A stretch of 64,000 nt of DNA from Nocardia mangyaensis (GTDB lineage Bacteria; Actinomycetota; Actinomycetes; Mycobacteriales; Mycobacteriaceae): assembly GCF_001886715.1 (NCBI RefSeq), contig NZ_CP018082.1, forward strand, positions 3,782,001 through 3,846,000. The letters are read 5' to 3'. How positions within the stretch are numbered: position 1 is the stretch's first letter; the number at the start of each line of letters is the position of its first letter. Shown one piece after another: positions 17,193-25,500 of the stretch. A program made the position numbers and the translations under genes. Under the pieces are notes generated by a model. That model made no database searches. It saw nothing but the letters and a program-made list of their open reading frames with translations, and had not been told where the DNA came from.

Positions 17193-17564
17193 TCAGCCGA
17201 GCACGTTGGGCTGATCCAGAATCCAGCGCCAGCTGCCGTCGGCCTGGCGGCGCGCCACCTCGACGGTCGCGCCGGAACCGCCGGGTAGGCGCGAGGACGT
17301 CAGGGCGAGATCGCCCGCGCGCAAGGCGGGCGCCTGGCTGCCCAGCTGGAACACCGGACGGTCGGCGACCAGGCGCGCGTAAGCGGCCCGGATCTCCTCG
17401 ATGCCGGTGGCCACGACCCCGTTCGGCAGGGCGAGCACCGCGTCGGATTCGTAGAGTTCGACCAGGCCGTCCACGTCACCGTCGTTCAACCGCTCGACCA
17501 CCAGTCGGCTCAGATCCTCCGGGCGTCGCGCGCGTTCACGCATCGCCTCGATGTTCTCGGTCAT
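17193..17564 (-). CDS. SnoaL/DUF4440-type NTF2-fold protein
   Basis: A 123-residue protein with NTF2-like features: an N-terminal helix MTENIEAMRERARRPEDL, the motif LVELYESDAVLALPNG (about residues 35-50), a helix GIEEIRAAYARLVAD, and a C-terminal beta strand SWRWILDQPNVLG. Such small cone-shaped proteins act as ketosteroid-isomerase-like enzymes or as uncharacterised stress-related proteins; no catalytic residues can be assigned. The start at 17564 is chosen because GAGGAGGG lies about 7 bp upstream on the coding strand; a start 18 bp further upstream would place that site inside the gene. It is divergent from cassette copy 2. Confidence 0.7.
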   Translation of the reverse strand: MTENIEAMRERARRPEDLSRLVVERLNDGDVDGLVELYESDAVLALPNGVVATGIEEIRAAYARLVADRPVFQLGSQAPALRAGDLALTSSRLPGGSGATVEVARRQADGSWRWILDQPNVLG

Positions 17565-18110
17565 CGCCACCCTCCTCGACATGGGTTGTGCCACAACGGT
17601 AACGCCGGGGTCCGACACGTTCGATCCGCGCAACTCGACAAGGCGGCCCACGGCATGCTGCCGACGGAATCGGCATATCGATACATATCGCATCGGACAT
17701 ATCGCCGTTCGCCCATGAATGGCGCGGATGAACAAAAGGGAAACACAGTTGGACAACCGCCCACGAGCACTGTGATCACGGCGACAGCGGACACATTTCG
17801 CCCGTGAACAAAATGCCGGCGGACAGCACCGTTCGCGAATAATTCCATTTCGAAACATTCTGCACAGCAAGCGAAATCGATGGCGCAAACCCGCATAACC
17901 CCAGGCAAAGCACTTTTGTTCAGCCCATATCGTGATGCCGGTCACGCACGCGCATTGCACCAATTCGCCTATACGCTCTACCTCGCCGAGGCTTCCCCGG
18001 GAGTTTCTCCCGCCGAAGATCCGGAGCGCCTCGGGCGACACAGCGACGTGCTCTCCCGAATCCCATTCTTTCGCCGAATCGGCATGTATTCGTCACGAGG
18101 TGAACCCGCC
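17565..18110. promoter_or_regulatory. 546-bp regulatory gap before cassette 2, with CATATCG iterons
   Basis: This divergent gap separates the NTF2-like gene from cassette 2 and has a lower GC content than its flanks. Three copies of CATATCG occur at 17674-17680, 17684-17690 and 17698-17704, with GATA/CGAT dyad character between them, a plausible regulator binding array. GAGGTGA at 18096-18102 is the ribosome binding site for the gene at 18111. An open frame runs upstream of 18111 from 17880, but it has no ribosome binding site and no similarity to copy 1, so I do not count it as coding. Confidence 0.4.
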
Positions 18111-19730
18111 ATGGAATACACCCATTTGTCCGAATTCGAGATCCGCTCCGGCGCCTTGTCGATCTGGACGCCCGAACTCGCCGCCGGTGCCTGGCAGCGC
18201 GACAACCGGCCGTTGACCAGCGTGCACGCCGGCTACTGCGCGAGCATCGACCCCGCCGACCCGCGGCCGGGACGCGGGCGCTGGATCGGCACGGTGTTCG
18301 AAATGGACGCCCCGTTCGACGCGTCCACCTGGCGCGAGACGCTGCGCCGCTGGCATGCCAGACACGAGGGGCTGCGCACCACCGTGACCGTCGAGCCCGG
18401 ATCACCACCGCGCAGGCTGGTCGCCGACGCCAGCGCCGTCGACATCGTCGAACACCCGGTGGACGGTCTCACCAACGGTTCCTCGATCAATGAATTCCTT
18501 TGCGCTGCATTGGAACTGCGCCTGTCGCCACTGGTGTGGCCGCATTGCGTGACCGCCACGGTCGTCCATGCCGAGACCGAGGATTTCACGGTGCTCGTGG
18601 CCGCCGACCATTCGGTGATGGATGCCTACTCCCAGGCCATCCTCATCCTCGAGCTGCGGGCGGTCTACGGCGAGGTCGGCGCGGGCGAGGCATCGCGTGC
18701 GTCCGACACGTTCGGCAGTGCGGCCGACTACGCCGTGCTCGAGCGGGCGGCCGCCGCGGAACTCGTCATCGACTCCCCCGCCGTGGCGACTTGGCGGGCA
18801 TTCCTCGCCGGTGGTGACGGGATGCCGCGGTTCGCCGCGCACGCGTACCGGCCCGTGCCGCCCGGCCTACCGCAGCCCAGCGTGTCCCGGCGGGTGCTCG
18901 ACCTCACCGAGCTCGAACACCTGGAAGAGGCGCTCGACCGGGTCCGGCACCGGATGTCGGTGGCGGTGTTCGCCGCGCTCGCCGTGGCGGGTCGGGAGCG
19001 GTTCGGCACGGACCGGCTGCGGACCGTGATGCCGATCGCGACCAGGCCGGACCTGCGGTGGCTGGAATCCATGGGGTGGTTCGTCAATGTCGTCCCGGTC
19101 GACATCGCGCTCGAGCCCGGCGCGGGTATCGCCGGTGCGCTCGAGTCCGCGCGCACGGCATTGCGGCGGTCACGCACGGCCGATGACGCCTCCTGGTCGC
19201 GGGTGCTGGAACTGCTCGAGGTCACCGAGACACCCCGCTTCGGCGTCTCCTTCCTCGACATCCGCGTCCTGCCCGGCTACGAATTGGTCGCCGCACTGCG
19301 CGGACGGACCTTGCGCGCGGTGTCGTACTCGCCCGACGAAGTGTTCCTCTGGGTGGTCCGCGCCGCGGACGGCCTCTATGTCTCGACCCGCTACCCGGCC
19401 GGACTCCCGGCCGAAGTCATGGACGACTACCTCACCGCCTTCGGCTCGGCGCTGACCTCGATCACCAGCGCCCCACATCCGGACGCGGCGGCACCAGCCG
19501 ATCCGACCTCGATCACCCCGGCACCCACGCCTCCCGCCTTCTCGGCACCAGCCGCCGTCGGGCACCGTACGACCGAACCGACGCCCGCTGTTCTCGACAC
19601 ACGCCCGGTCGATCCGGTGTGCACGCCGGTCGTCGAAGGCGCGCAAACATCGCGCCGCGCCGGATCAGCGCGTCCCGAATCAGACGCGAATGCCGCGGTC
19701 TCGCTGTCCGCTGCGGCACAGGTGGGATGA
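18111..19730 (+). CDS. PapA-like condensation-fold acyltransferase, cassette copy 2
   Basis: A 539-residue paralogue of the protein at 1358, sharing the MEYTHLSEF start, RPGRGRWIGTVFEMDAPFD, and the active site AADHSVMDAYS with His167 and Asp171 at the same positions. The ATG start is supported by GAGGTGA 8 bp upstream and by co-linearity with copy 1. It is 64 residues longer: after about residue 475 it carries a Pro/Ala/Thr-rich tail (SITPAPTPPAFSAPAAVG and more) with no domain, absent from copy 1. The tail occupies the space where copy 1 has only 2 bp to the glycosyltransferase gene, so it may have arisen by loss of an ancestral stop codon. Likely role: acylation of a surface glycolipid; substrates unknown. 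Confidence 0.82.
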   Translation: MEYTHLSEFEIRSGALSIWTPELAAGAWQRDNRPLTSVHAGYCASIDPADPRPGRGRWIGTVFEMDAPFDASTWRETLRRWHARHEGLRTTVTVEPGSPPRRLVADASAVDIVEHPVDGLTNGSSINEFLCAALELRLSPLVWPHCVTATVVHAETEDFTVLVAADHSVMDAYSQAILILELRAVYGEVGAGEASRASDTFGSAADYAVLERAAAAELVIDSPAVATWRAFLAGGDGMPRFAAHAYRPVPPGLPQPSVSRRVLDLTELEHLEEALDRVRHRMSVAVFAALAVAGRERFGTDRLRTVMPIATRPDLRWLESMGWFVNVVPVDIALEPGAGIAGALESARTALRRSRTADDASWSRVLELLEVTETPRFGVSFLDIRVLPGYELVAALRGRTLRAVSYSPDEVFLWVVRAADGLYVSTRYPAGLPAEVMDDYLTAFGSALTSITSAPHPDAAAPADPTSITPAPTPPAFSAPAAVGHRTTEPTPAVLDTRPVDPVCTPVVEGAQTSRRAGSARPESDANAAVSLSAAAQVG

Positions 19731-19734
19731 GCGG

Positions 19735-21009
19735 ATGCGCGCACTGTTGGCTTTCACCGGCAGTCGGGGTGACGCCCAGCCCGGCATACTGCTCGCGCAG
19801 GCGCTGCGCGAGCGTGGTCACGAGGTGACGGTGGCGCTCGCACCGAATCTGGTGGCCTTCGCGACCGAGCACGGGGTGGCGGCCGTGCCGTTCGGGTGCG
19901 ATACCGGGGACCTGTTGCTCGCCCAGCGCACGGATCGGCGTTTCGCGGCGCGTGATCCGCGGGCCCGCCTTCGGGCACTGTTCGATCTGCAGCGTCGAGG
20001 TGTGCCCGAGGCGCTCGCGGATCTTCGTGCGCTCGCGCCGGGACACGACGTCGTGGTGGCGGGGATGGCGGGTGAGGAACTCGCCGAGTCGGTGGCCCGA
20101 TCGATGGGCGTGCCCTTCGCCGCCGTGCACTTCTTCCCCATCCAGCCCAACACCGCCGTTCCGGTCGTGCCCACACGCCGGGCGGCGCGGCTGCCCGGGG
20201 TCGTGCACCGCCGGGGTTGGTCGATGCTGGCGCGAGCCAGGGCGGCGGCGGTGTCCCCGGTGCTACCCGCCGATCCCGGCCCCGCCACACCGAGCGTGCG
20301 GATCCAGGCCTACGACCCCGATCTCTTCCCTGGCCTGCGCACCGAGCTGCCCGGTCCGTTCACCGGGTTCCCGATCGACGTGGACGGGCTGCTGCGCGAT
20401 CGAACAGCGGGACTCGCCACCACGGGTTTCGGCGGCGATGCCGATCACGCGCTGCGAACATGGCTCGAGTCCGGGACCGCGCCGATCTATGTCGGGTTCG
20501 GGTCGATGGATGTCGGCGATCCGGTCGCGTTCGTGGCGATGCTGCGTGCCGTCTGTGCCGCGCGAGGGCACAGGCTGCTGCTCGCGTCGGGATGGGCCGA
20601 TATCGCGCCCGGCATCGACGAACGGGTCGCCGTCGTCGGCCAGGTCGATCATGCTCGCGTGCTGCCGCGGTGCGTGGCCGCCGTGCATCACGGTGGTGCC
20701 GGGACCACGGCCGCCGCGCTGCGGGCCGGGGTACCGCAGGTGATCTGCTCGGTACAGGCCGACCAACCCTATTGGGGGCAGGCACTGCAGCGTCTCGGTC
20801 TCGCCGCGACGACTCCGGCCCGAACACTGACCGGGGCGAAACTCACCGTGTTGCTCGACCTGGTCGTCGCACCCGAAGTCGGCAGGCGCGCGGCGAGCTG
20901 GGCCGCCGGGTTGCGCACCGATGGCGTCGCGCGCGCCGCCGACGCGGTGGAGCATCTGGTCGGCACCGTGGCACCCGCATCGATCCACGCCGCAGGAAGG
21001 TCGTCATGA
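19735..21009 (+). CDS. GT1-family glycosyltransferase, cassette copy 2
   Basis: A 424-residue GT-B enzyme that begins MRALLAFTGSRGDAQPGIL exactly like copy 1, which fixes the start at the ATG 4 bp after the preceding stop (GGTGGGA lies just upstream). The donor-binding half has VGFGSM, then AAVHHGGAGTTAAALRAG and QADQPYWGQAL. Divergence from copy 1 is greatest in the acceptor-binding middle region (about residues 140-230), which could mean a different acceptor. The final codons overlap the ATPase start as ATGA. Donor sugar unknown. Confidence 0.85.
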   Translation: MRALLAFTGSRGDAQPGILLAQALRERGHEVTVALAPNLVAFATEHGVAAVPFGCDTGDLLLAQRTDRRFAARDPRARLRALFDLQRRGVPEALADLRALAPGHDVVVAGMAGEELAESVARSMGVPFAAVHFFPIQPNTAVPVVPTRRAARLPGVVHRRGWSMLARARAAAVSPVLPADPGPATPSVRIQAYDPDLFPGLRTELPGPFTGFPIDVDGLLRDRTAGLATTGFGGDADHALRTWLESGTAPIYVGFGSMDVGDPVAFVAMLRAVCAARGHRLLLASGWADIAPGIDERVAVVGQVDHARVLPRCVAAVHHGGAGTTAAALRAGVPQVICSVQADQPYWGQALQRLGLAATTPARTLTGAKLTVLLDLVVAPEVGRRAASWAAGLRTDGVARAADAVEHLVGTVAPASIHAAGRSS

Positions 21010-21944
21010 GCACCGATATCGCCATCCGCACCACCGGTCTCGGCAAGTCCTACGGCGACTTCGCAGCTGTCGGTGCCGTCGATCTCACCGTCGAGGCGGG
21101 CACGGTCTTCGCCCTGCTCGGACCCAATGGCGCGGGCAAGACCACCACAGTCCGCATGCTCGCCACCTTGGTGCGTCCCGATCGCGGCGGGGCCGAGGTC
21201 TTCGGCTACGACGTCGTGCGCGACGCTACCGCCGTGCGCTCCATGATCGGGCTCACCGGCCAGTACGCCTCGGTCGACGAAACCCTCACCGCCGGTGAGA
21301 ATCTGCGCCTGTTCGGCCGGCTGCTCGGGCTGACCCGGCGCGCCGCGGCCCGCCGCAGCGCCGAGCTGCTCGCGCAGTTCGAGCTGGCGGAGGTCACCGA
21401 CCGGCCGGTCGGCCAGTTCTCCGGTGGGATGCGGCGACGCCTCGACCTGGCGGCGACGCTGCTCACCGATCCGCCGCTGATCTTCCTCGACGAGCCGACC
21501 ACCGGCCTGGACCCGCACACCCGCGACCGCATGTGGGGAATCATCCGTGCGCTGGTCGCCCGCGGCGCGACCGTCCTGCTCACCACGCAGTACCTCGAGG
21601 AAGCCGACGCGCTCGCCGATCGGATCGCCGTCATCGACCACGGCGCGATCGTGGCCGAAGGCACCGCCACGGAGTTGAAGTCCTCCATCGGCGAACAGAT
21701 CCTGCGGCTGGATCTCGCCGACGCGACCCAGTCCGTCCGCGCGCAGGCGATCGTCGCCGAGCGCACCGGAGTCCCGCCCGAAGACCCTGCCGAGGGCACC
21801 CTCACCGTCGCCCTCACCGACGCGGACATCGCCGCCGACATCGTCGCCGCCTGCCGCGCCGACGGCATCGCACTGCGCGGTTTCGCCGTCGACCGACCGG
21901 ATCTGAACGAGGTCTTCCTCGCTCTCACCGCGCGCGCCGCCTGA
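21006..21944 (+). CDS. DrrA-like ABC transporter ATP-binding protein, cassette copy 2
   Basis: A 312-residue ABC ATPase with Walker A GPNGAGKTT, signature FSGGMRRRLDLA, Walker B LIFLDEPTTGLDP and the DrrA C-terminal domain ending DRPDLNEVFLALTARAA. It is the most conserved protein between the two cassettes; long stretches including the ADRIAVID region are nearly identical to copy 1. The start ATG overlaps the glycosyltransferase stop as ATGA. The C-terminal region after about residue 235 is more divergent, as expected where the ATPase meets its own permease. Role: energising export of the cassette product (inference from DrrAB). Confidence 0.9.
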   Translation: MSTDIAIRTTGLGKSYGDFAAVGAVDLTVEAGTVFALLGPNGAGKTTTVRMLATLVRPDRGGAEVFGYDVVRDATAVRSMIGLTGQYASVDETLTAGENLRLFGRLLGLTRRAAARRSAELLAQFELAEVTDRPVGQFSGGMRRRLDLAATLLTDPPLIFLDEPTTGLDPHTRDRMWGIIRALVARGATVLLTTQYLEEADALADRIAVIDHGAIVAEGTATELKSSIGEQILRLDLADATQSVRAQAIVAERTGVPPEDPAEGTLTVALTDADIAADIVAACRADGIALRGFAVDRPDLNEVFLALTARAA

Positions 21945-21965
21945 TCTCGAGAAAGCCGAGGACAC

Positions 21966-22802
21966 ATGACCGTCACCATCGCCGAGATCGCCGTCGAGCC
22001 CACCACTCGCACCACGATCGACCGCCGCCCCCGGATCATCCACGTCGGGGTGCGCGCCGCACTGTTCCAGTCCCTGATGATGGCCTGGCGTGGACTGCTC
22101 ACCTTCCGGCACAGCCCGCAGCTGCTCTACGACGCACTGCTGTTGCCGATCGTCGGGCCGCTGCTGTTCGGCAGCATCTTCGGCACCGCCATCGCGGGCA
22201 GTACGCAGGCGTATCTGCCGATCCTGATCCCCGGCGTGCTGGTGCAGATCGTGCTCACCTCCTCGGTCGCCACCGGGGTCCAGCTGTCCGAGGACATCCG
22301 GTCGGGAGTGTTCGACCGGTTCGTCGCCATGCCGATCGCCCGCTCGGCGCCGGTCGCGGGCGCCCTGCTGGCCGGGGCGACCCGGTATGTGATCGCGGCG
22401 ACCACGGTGGTGATCGTCGGGTTCGCCATGGGGTACCGGCCCGATCATCCGGTGGGGTTCGTCGCCGGCGCGGTGTTGGTGGTGCTGGCGACCACCGCGA
22501 TCAGCTGGCTGTTCGCGTTCATCGGGGTCACGGTGTCGCGCCCGGCCGCGGTGCAGGGCATGTCGATGCTGGTGCTCACCTTCCTGAGTTTCGCCTCCAA
22601 CGCGCTGGTCCCCGAGGCGGCGATGCCCACCTGGCTGCGGTACGTCTCCGACTACAACCCCGTGTCCTACCTCGTCTCGGCCGTGCGCGCGCTCGCCGAG
22701 AACGGGACCGTCGGCGCCGACGCGTGCTGGGCGGTGCTGGCCTCGCTCGTCGTCGCCGCGGTGTTCGCGCCGCTGACCATCCGCACCCTGCGTGCCCGCT
22801 GA
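21966..22802 (+). CDS. DrrB-like ABC-2 type permease, cassette copy 2
   Basis: A 278-residue permease with a 40-residue cytoplasmic N-terminus and six hydrophobic segments. The conserved loop EDIRSGVFDRFVAMPIAR and the outer region LVPEAAMPTWLRYVSDYNPVSYLVSAVRAL are almost the same as in copy 1. Unlike copy 1 it is not overlapped with the ATPase gene; a 21-bp gap with GAAAGCCGAGG precedes the ATG. The N-terminal 35 residues bear no resemblance to copy 1. It should form the membrane part of the second DrrAB-type exporter. Confidence 0.88.
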   Translation: MTVTIAEIAVEPTTRTTIDRRPRIIHVGVRAALFQSLMMAWRGLLTFRHSPQLLYDALLLPIVGPLLFGSIFGTAIAGSTQAYLPILIPGVLVQIVLTSSVATGVQLSEDIRSGVFDRFVAMPIARSAPVAGALLAGATRYVIAATTVVIVGFAMGYRPDHPVGFVAGAVLVVLATTAISWLFAFIGVTVSRPAAVQGMSMLVLTFLSFASNALVPEAAMPTWLRYVSDYNPVSYLVSAVRALAENGTVGADACWAVLASLVVAAVFAPLTIRTLRAR

Positions 22803-22812
22803 GGAGCCACCC

Positions 22813-24180
22813 ATGACACTCACCGCACCGCCGACCGCCGCCGCCGTCAACCGGCTCACCGCCGACGACGACCTGTTCCTGAAGCTGCACAGTCTCTACG
22901 GCAACGCACTGGTCAACCAGCTGGCCTGGCGGTTCGACGAACCACTCGGCCACGCGCTGCTCGATCGCTTCCACGCCCAGCTCGCCCACGGGTTCCTGGC
23001 CCGCCGTGTCCATCGCACCCGGATCCCGTTCGCCCGGCCCTACTGGGTGCCCGCCACCGACGCGCTACCGCTGGGCTGGGACACGATTCCGGTCGCCGAC
23101 GACGAGATCCTGGACTGGTACTTCGCGCAGAGCCGCGTGGACTTCGATCCCGACACCGGTCGGGTGTGGCGGTTGTCCGCGGCGCCGACGACCTGCGGCG
23201 GGACCCTCGTCTCGCTGGTGACCTCGCATGTCGCCTCCGACGGCGGTGCGGTGCTGTTCGCCGTCGGTGACGCGCTCACCCGCCTGCGCGATGGCGAACA
23301 GCCGGACCGGACAACGGGTTCCGGCCGTCTCGTCGGCGTAGCCCCACGCGACGCGGTCCGCGCCGACCTCACCGACGCGGGCAGCCAGCTGCGCGCGGTG
23401 GCACACGGCATTCGCGGCGCGTTCGCCGCGCGGAAGGTCACCGAGCCCGACCGCACACCGCGTCCAGACGATCCTCGACTGCCCTCGCCGCCCCGGTGGT
23501 CGCCCGCGGATCTGGTGGTACAACTCGACCACGACGAGTGGAACGCTGCCGCCGCAACACATTCCGGCACCGCGAACGGGCTGCTGATCGCACTCGGCGC
23601 CGGACTGCTCGGACGCAGCGGCCGGGTCGGCGAGAGCGCCGACATCCGCGTCGACATCCCGCACTCGATGCGCACCCCGGACGATCCTCGCGCGAATGCC
23701 ACGACCGGACTGCCCATTTCGGTGCCCTACCGGCAAGGCAAGCGCGTCGATCTCACCGGAGTCCGTGCCGCGGTGAAGAACGCGGCGCTGGCCTACCGTG
23801 ATCCCGCGACCACCCCCGCCCTGCAACATCTGCAGCCGGCGCAGATGATCCTGCCGCGCTGGGTCCTGCACCGGTTCGCCCGCACCGCCAAGGCGCCGGA
23901 GTGCCTGTGCACCAACCTCGGCGAGACCGCGCAGGGTGTGGCCGACATCGCCGGACATCGCGCTTGCGCGGTACTCATGCGGCCGGTCGTGTGCACCGGC
24001 GAGACCGAACTGTTCCGCCGCGTCGAGGTCGGGGTGAACCTGTCGCTGTGCACCGACGGCCACACCATCACCCTGGCCGTGACCGGCGCCGATCCCGACC
24101 GCTTCCCCACGCGCGCCGCCCTGCGCGCCCTGCTCACCACCGAGTTGACGAGCTGGGACCTGACACCGCACTACTGGTAG
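22813..24180 (+). CDS. HxxxDG acyltransferase (PapA5/WS-DGAT-like superfamily), cassette copy 2
   Basis: A 455-residue paralogue of the protein at 5868, with NRLTADDDLFLKLHSLYGNALVNQLAWRF near the N-terminus shortened here to its conserved core NRLTADDDLF. The active site TSHVASDGG has His139, Asp143 and Gly144. The C-terminal half keeps TGLPISVPY and CLCTNLGETAQ. The start at 22813 is chosen because GAGGAG at 22801-22806 precedes it by 6 bp; a GTG 21 bp upstream is possible. It ends cassette 2. The convergent monooxygenase gene lies 43 bp downstream on the other strand. Confidence 0.8.
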   Translation: MTLTAPPTAAAVNRLTADDDLFLKLHSLYGNALVNQLAWRFDEPLGHALLDRFHAQLAHGFLARRVHRTRIPFARPYWVPATDALPLGWDTIPVADDEILDWYFAQSRVDFDPDTGRVWRLSAAPTTCGGTLVSLVTSHVASDGGAVLFAVGDALTRLRDGEQPDRTTGSGRLVGVAPRDAVRADLTDAGSQLRAVAHGIRGAFAARKVTEPDRTPRPDDPRLPSPPRWSPADLVVQLDHDEWNAAAATHSGTANGLLIALGAGLLGRSGRVGESADIRVDIPHSMRTPDDPRANATTGLPISVPYRQGKRVDLTGVRAAVKNAALAYRDPATTPALQHLQPAQMILPRWVLHRFARTAKAPECLCTNLGETAQGVADIAGHRACAVLMRPVVCTGETELFRRVEVGVNLSLCTDGHTITLAVTGADPDRFPTRAALRALLTTELTSWDLTPHYW

Positions 24181-24223
24181 GAATCACGCACCGACGAGAC
24201 TCCGACCTATCTCGACGACGAGG

Positions 24224-25405
24224 TCAGGACCTGCTCGCGCGCTGGATGGAGCGCTCGACCAGGCCGCGGATTCCGGGGAGCTGGATCGCCCGGATCATGA
24301 GGTCGCGGACCCAGATGTGCGCTTCGGAGCGCGGGGCGTACTGGCTCATTCCCCTGCGCGCCAATGCCTGTCGCTTGCGTACCTCCGGGCGTAGTGCGGC
24401 TTCCCAGTGGATCAGCGCGGCGGGGACGTCGTGGTCGTCCAGGGCGGCGCCGAGCCGGTCGGCCCCGGCCAGCGCCAGAGCGGCGCCGTGCCCGGCGAAC
24501 AGTGTGACGCACCAGGCCGCGTCGCCCAGCAGGACGACCCGGCCCCGGCTCCAGGTGTCCATCACCACCTGACTGACCGAATCGAAGTAGGCAGCGCCCG
24601 GATCGGCGGCGAGCTGGTGCAGCGCGGCGGGCACCGCGCCGCCCAGATCGCCGAAGGCCGCGGACAGCGCCGCGACCGGGCCGTCGCGCAGTTCACTCGC
24701 CGGATCGTCGTGGCGGTAGGTGAAGAATGCCGAGGCCCGCTGCGGTCCCAGATTGATCACCGCCGCCGTACGGCCCGGTCCGATGAAGGTGGCGGCCGCG
24801 GCGTCGGGCACCTCGCCCGGAACGCGGTCGAGCGGGAACGCACCGACGAGGTGGCGCATGTCCACGCGGAACTCGTCCTCGGGGCCGAACACGATGCCCC
24901 GGACACCGGAGTGCAGGCCGTCGGCGCCGACGAGCAGCTCGGCCCGCTGCCGCGAGCCGTCACTCAGTCCGATCCGAACCTCGTCCTGGTCCTGGTCGAC
25001 CGCCTGCACGGTGATGCCGAAGCGGACGGTGACGTCCTCTGGCAATGCCTCGAACAGCGCGGATTCCAGATCGCCGCGAAACACCGTCAGCGCGCGCGGC
25101 CCCAGGGCGGCAGTGGCGAACGCGGCGGGCACCGTGAGTTTCTCCCGGCCGTCGGCCCGCACCAGGATCGAGGTGAACATCCCGAGATCGCGCTGCGCCA
25201 GCCGTTCGAGCACACCGAGACCCGCCGCGGCGTCGTAGCCACTGCCGAGCAGGTTCACCAGATAGCCGCTGCTGCGCCGTGCGGGGGCACGCTCGACCAC
25301 CAGCACCTGCCAGCCCGCCCGGTGCAGCCGCAGCGCGGTGGCCAAGCCCGCGATGCCGGCACCCGCGATGACCGCTCGTCGTGTCCGTACCCCGCTGTCG
25401 AACAC
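24224..25405 (-). CDS. FAD-dependent monooxygenase (PHBH fold, aromatic hydroxylase-like)
   Basis: A 393-residue flavoprotein. Motifs are the FAD-binding GAGIAGLATALRLHRAGW (about residues 14-31), the DG-type segment LLVGADGLHSGVRG (about 163-176) that marks NAD(P)H-binding class A monooxygenases, and GRVVLLGDAAWC (about 292-303) for the ribityl contact. This class hydroxylates or degrades aromatic compounds, including antibiotics such as tetracyclines and rifamycins. The start is GTG at 25405, with GGAGAG five bases before it; a longer frame to 25507 would run through the operators and the divergent gene start. It is divergent from a TetR regulator and separated from it by twin palindromes, so drug- or substrate-induced expression is likely. 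Confidence 0.82.
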   Translation of the reverse strand: MFDSGVRTRRAVIAGAGIAGLATALRLHRAGWQVLVVERAPARRSSGYLVNLLGSGYDAAAGLGVLERLAQRDLGMFTSILVRADGREKLTVPAAFATAALGPRALTVFRGDLESALFEALPEDVTVRFGITVQAVDQDQDEVRIGLSDGSRQRAELLVGADGLHSGVRGIVFGPEDEFRVDMRHLVGAFPLDRVPGEVPDAAAATFIGPGRTAAVINLGPQRASAFFTYRHDDPASELRDGPVAALSAAFGDLGGAVPAALHQLAADPGAAYFDSVSQVVMDTWSRGRVVLLGDAAWCVTLFAGHGAALALAGADRLGAALDDHDVPAALIHWEAALRPEVRKRQALARRGMSQYAPRSEAHIWVRDLMIRAIQLPGIRGLVERSIQRASRS

Positions 25406-25432
25406 TGTCTCTCCTTCGTTCGAGCCCAGGTA

Positions 25433-25446
25433 TGAGCGTTCGCTCA
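25433..25446. promoter_or_regulatory. Palindromic operator 1 between the monooxygenase and TetR genes
   Basis: TGAGCG-TT-CGCTCA is an inverted repeat with 6-bp perfect arms. It is 23 bp (about two helical turns) from a second, closely related palindrome. Position between divergent genes and the length match TetR-family operators. Confidence 0.65.
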
Positions 25447-25455
25447 AACCTAGTA

Positions 25456-25469
25456 TGAGCATGTGCTCA
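25456..25469. promoter_or_regulatory. Palindromic operator 2 between the monooxygenase and TetR genes
   Basis: TGAGCA-TG-TGCTCA, extended by one base on each side to ATGAGCA/TGCTCAT. It shares the TGAGC/GCTCA half-sites with operator 1. The pair probably binds the TetR regulator encoded at 25501 and controls both divergent genes. Confidence 0.68.
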
Positions 25470-25500
25470 TCCTCGGCGCAAGTCACGTAGACTCGAGGAT

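Noticed and set aside
17880..18110. N-terminal extension of the second PapA-like frame
   Set aside because: No ribosome binding site, no counterpart in copy 1, and GAGGTGA lies directly before the ATG at 18111.
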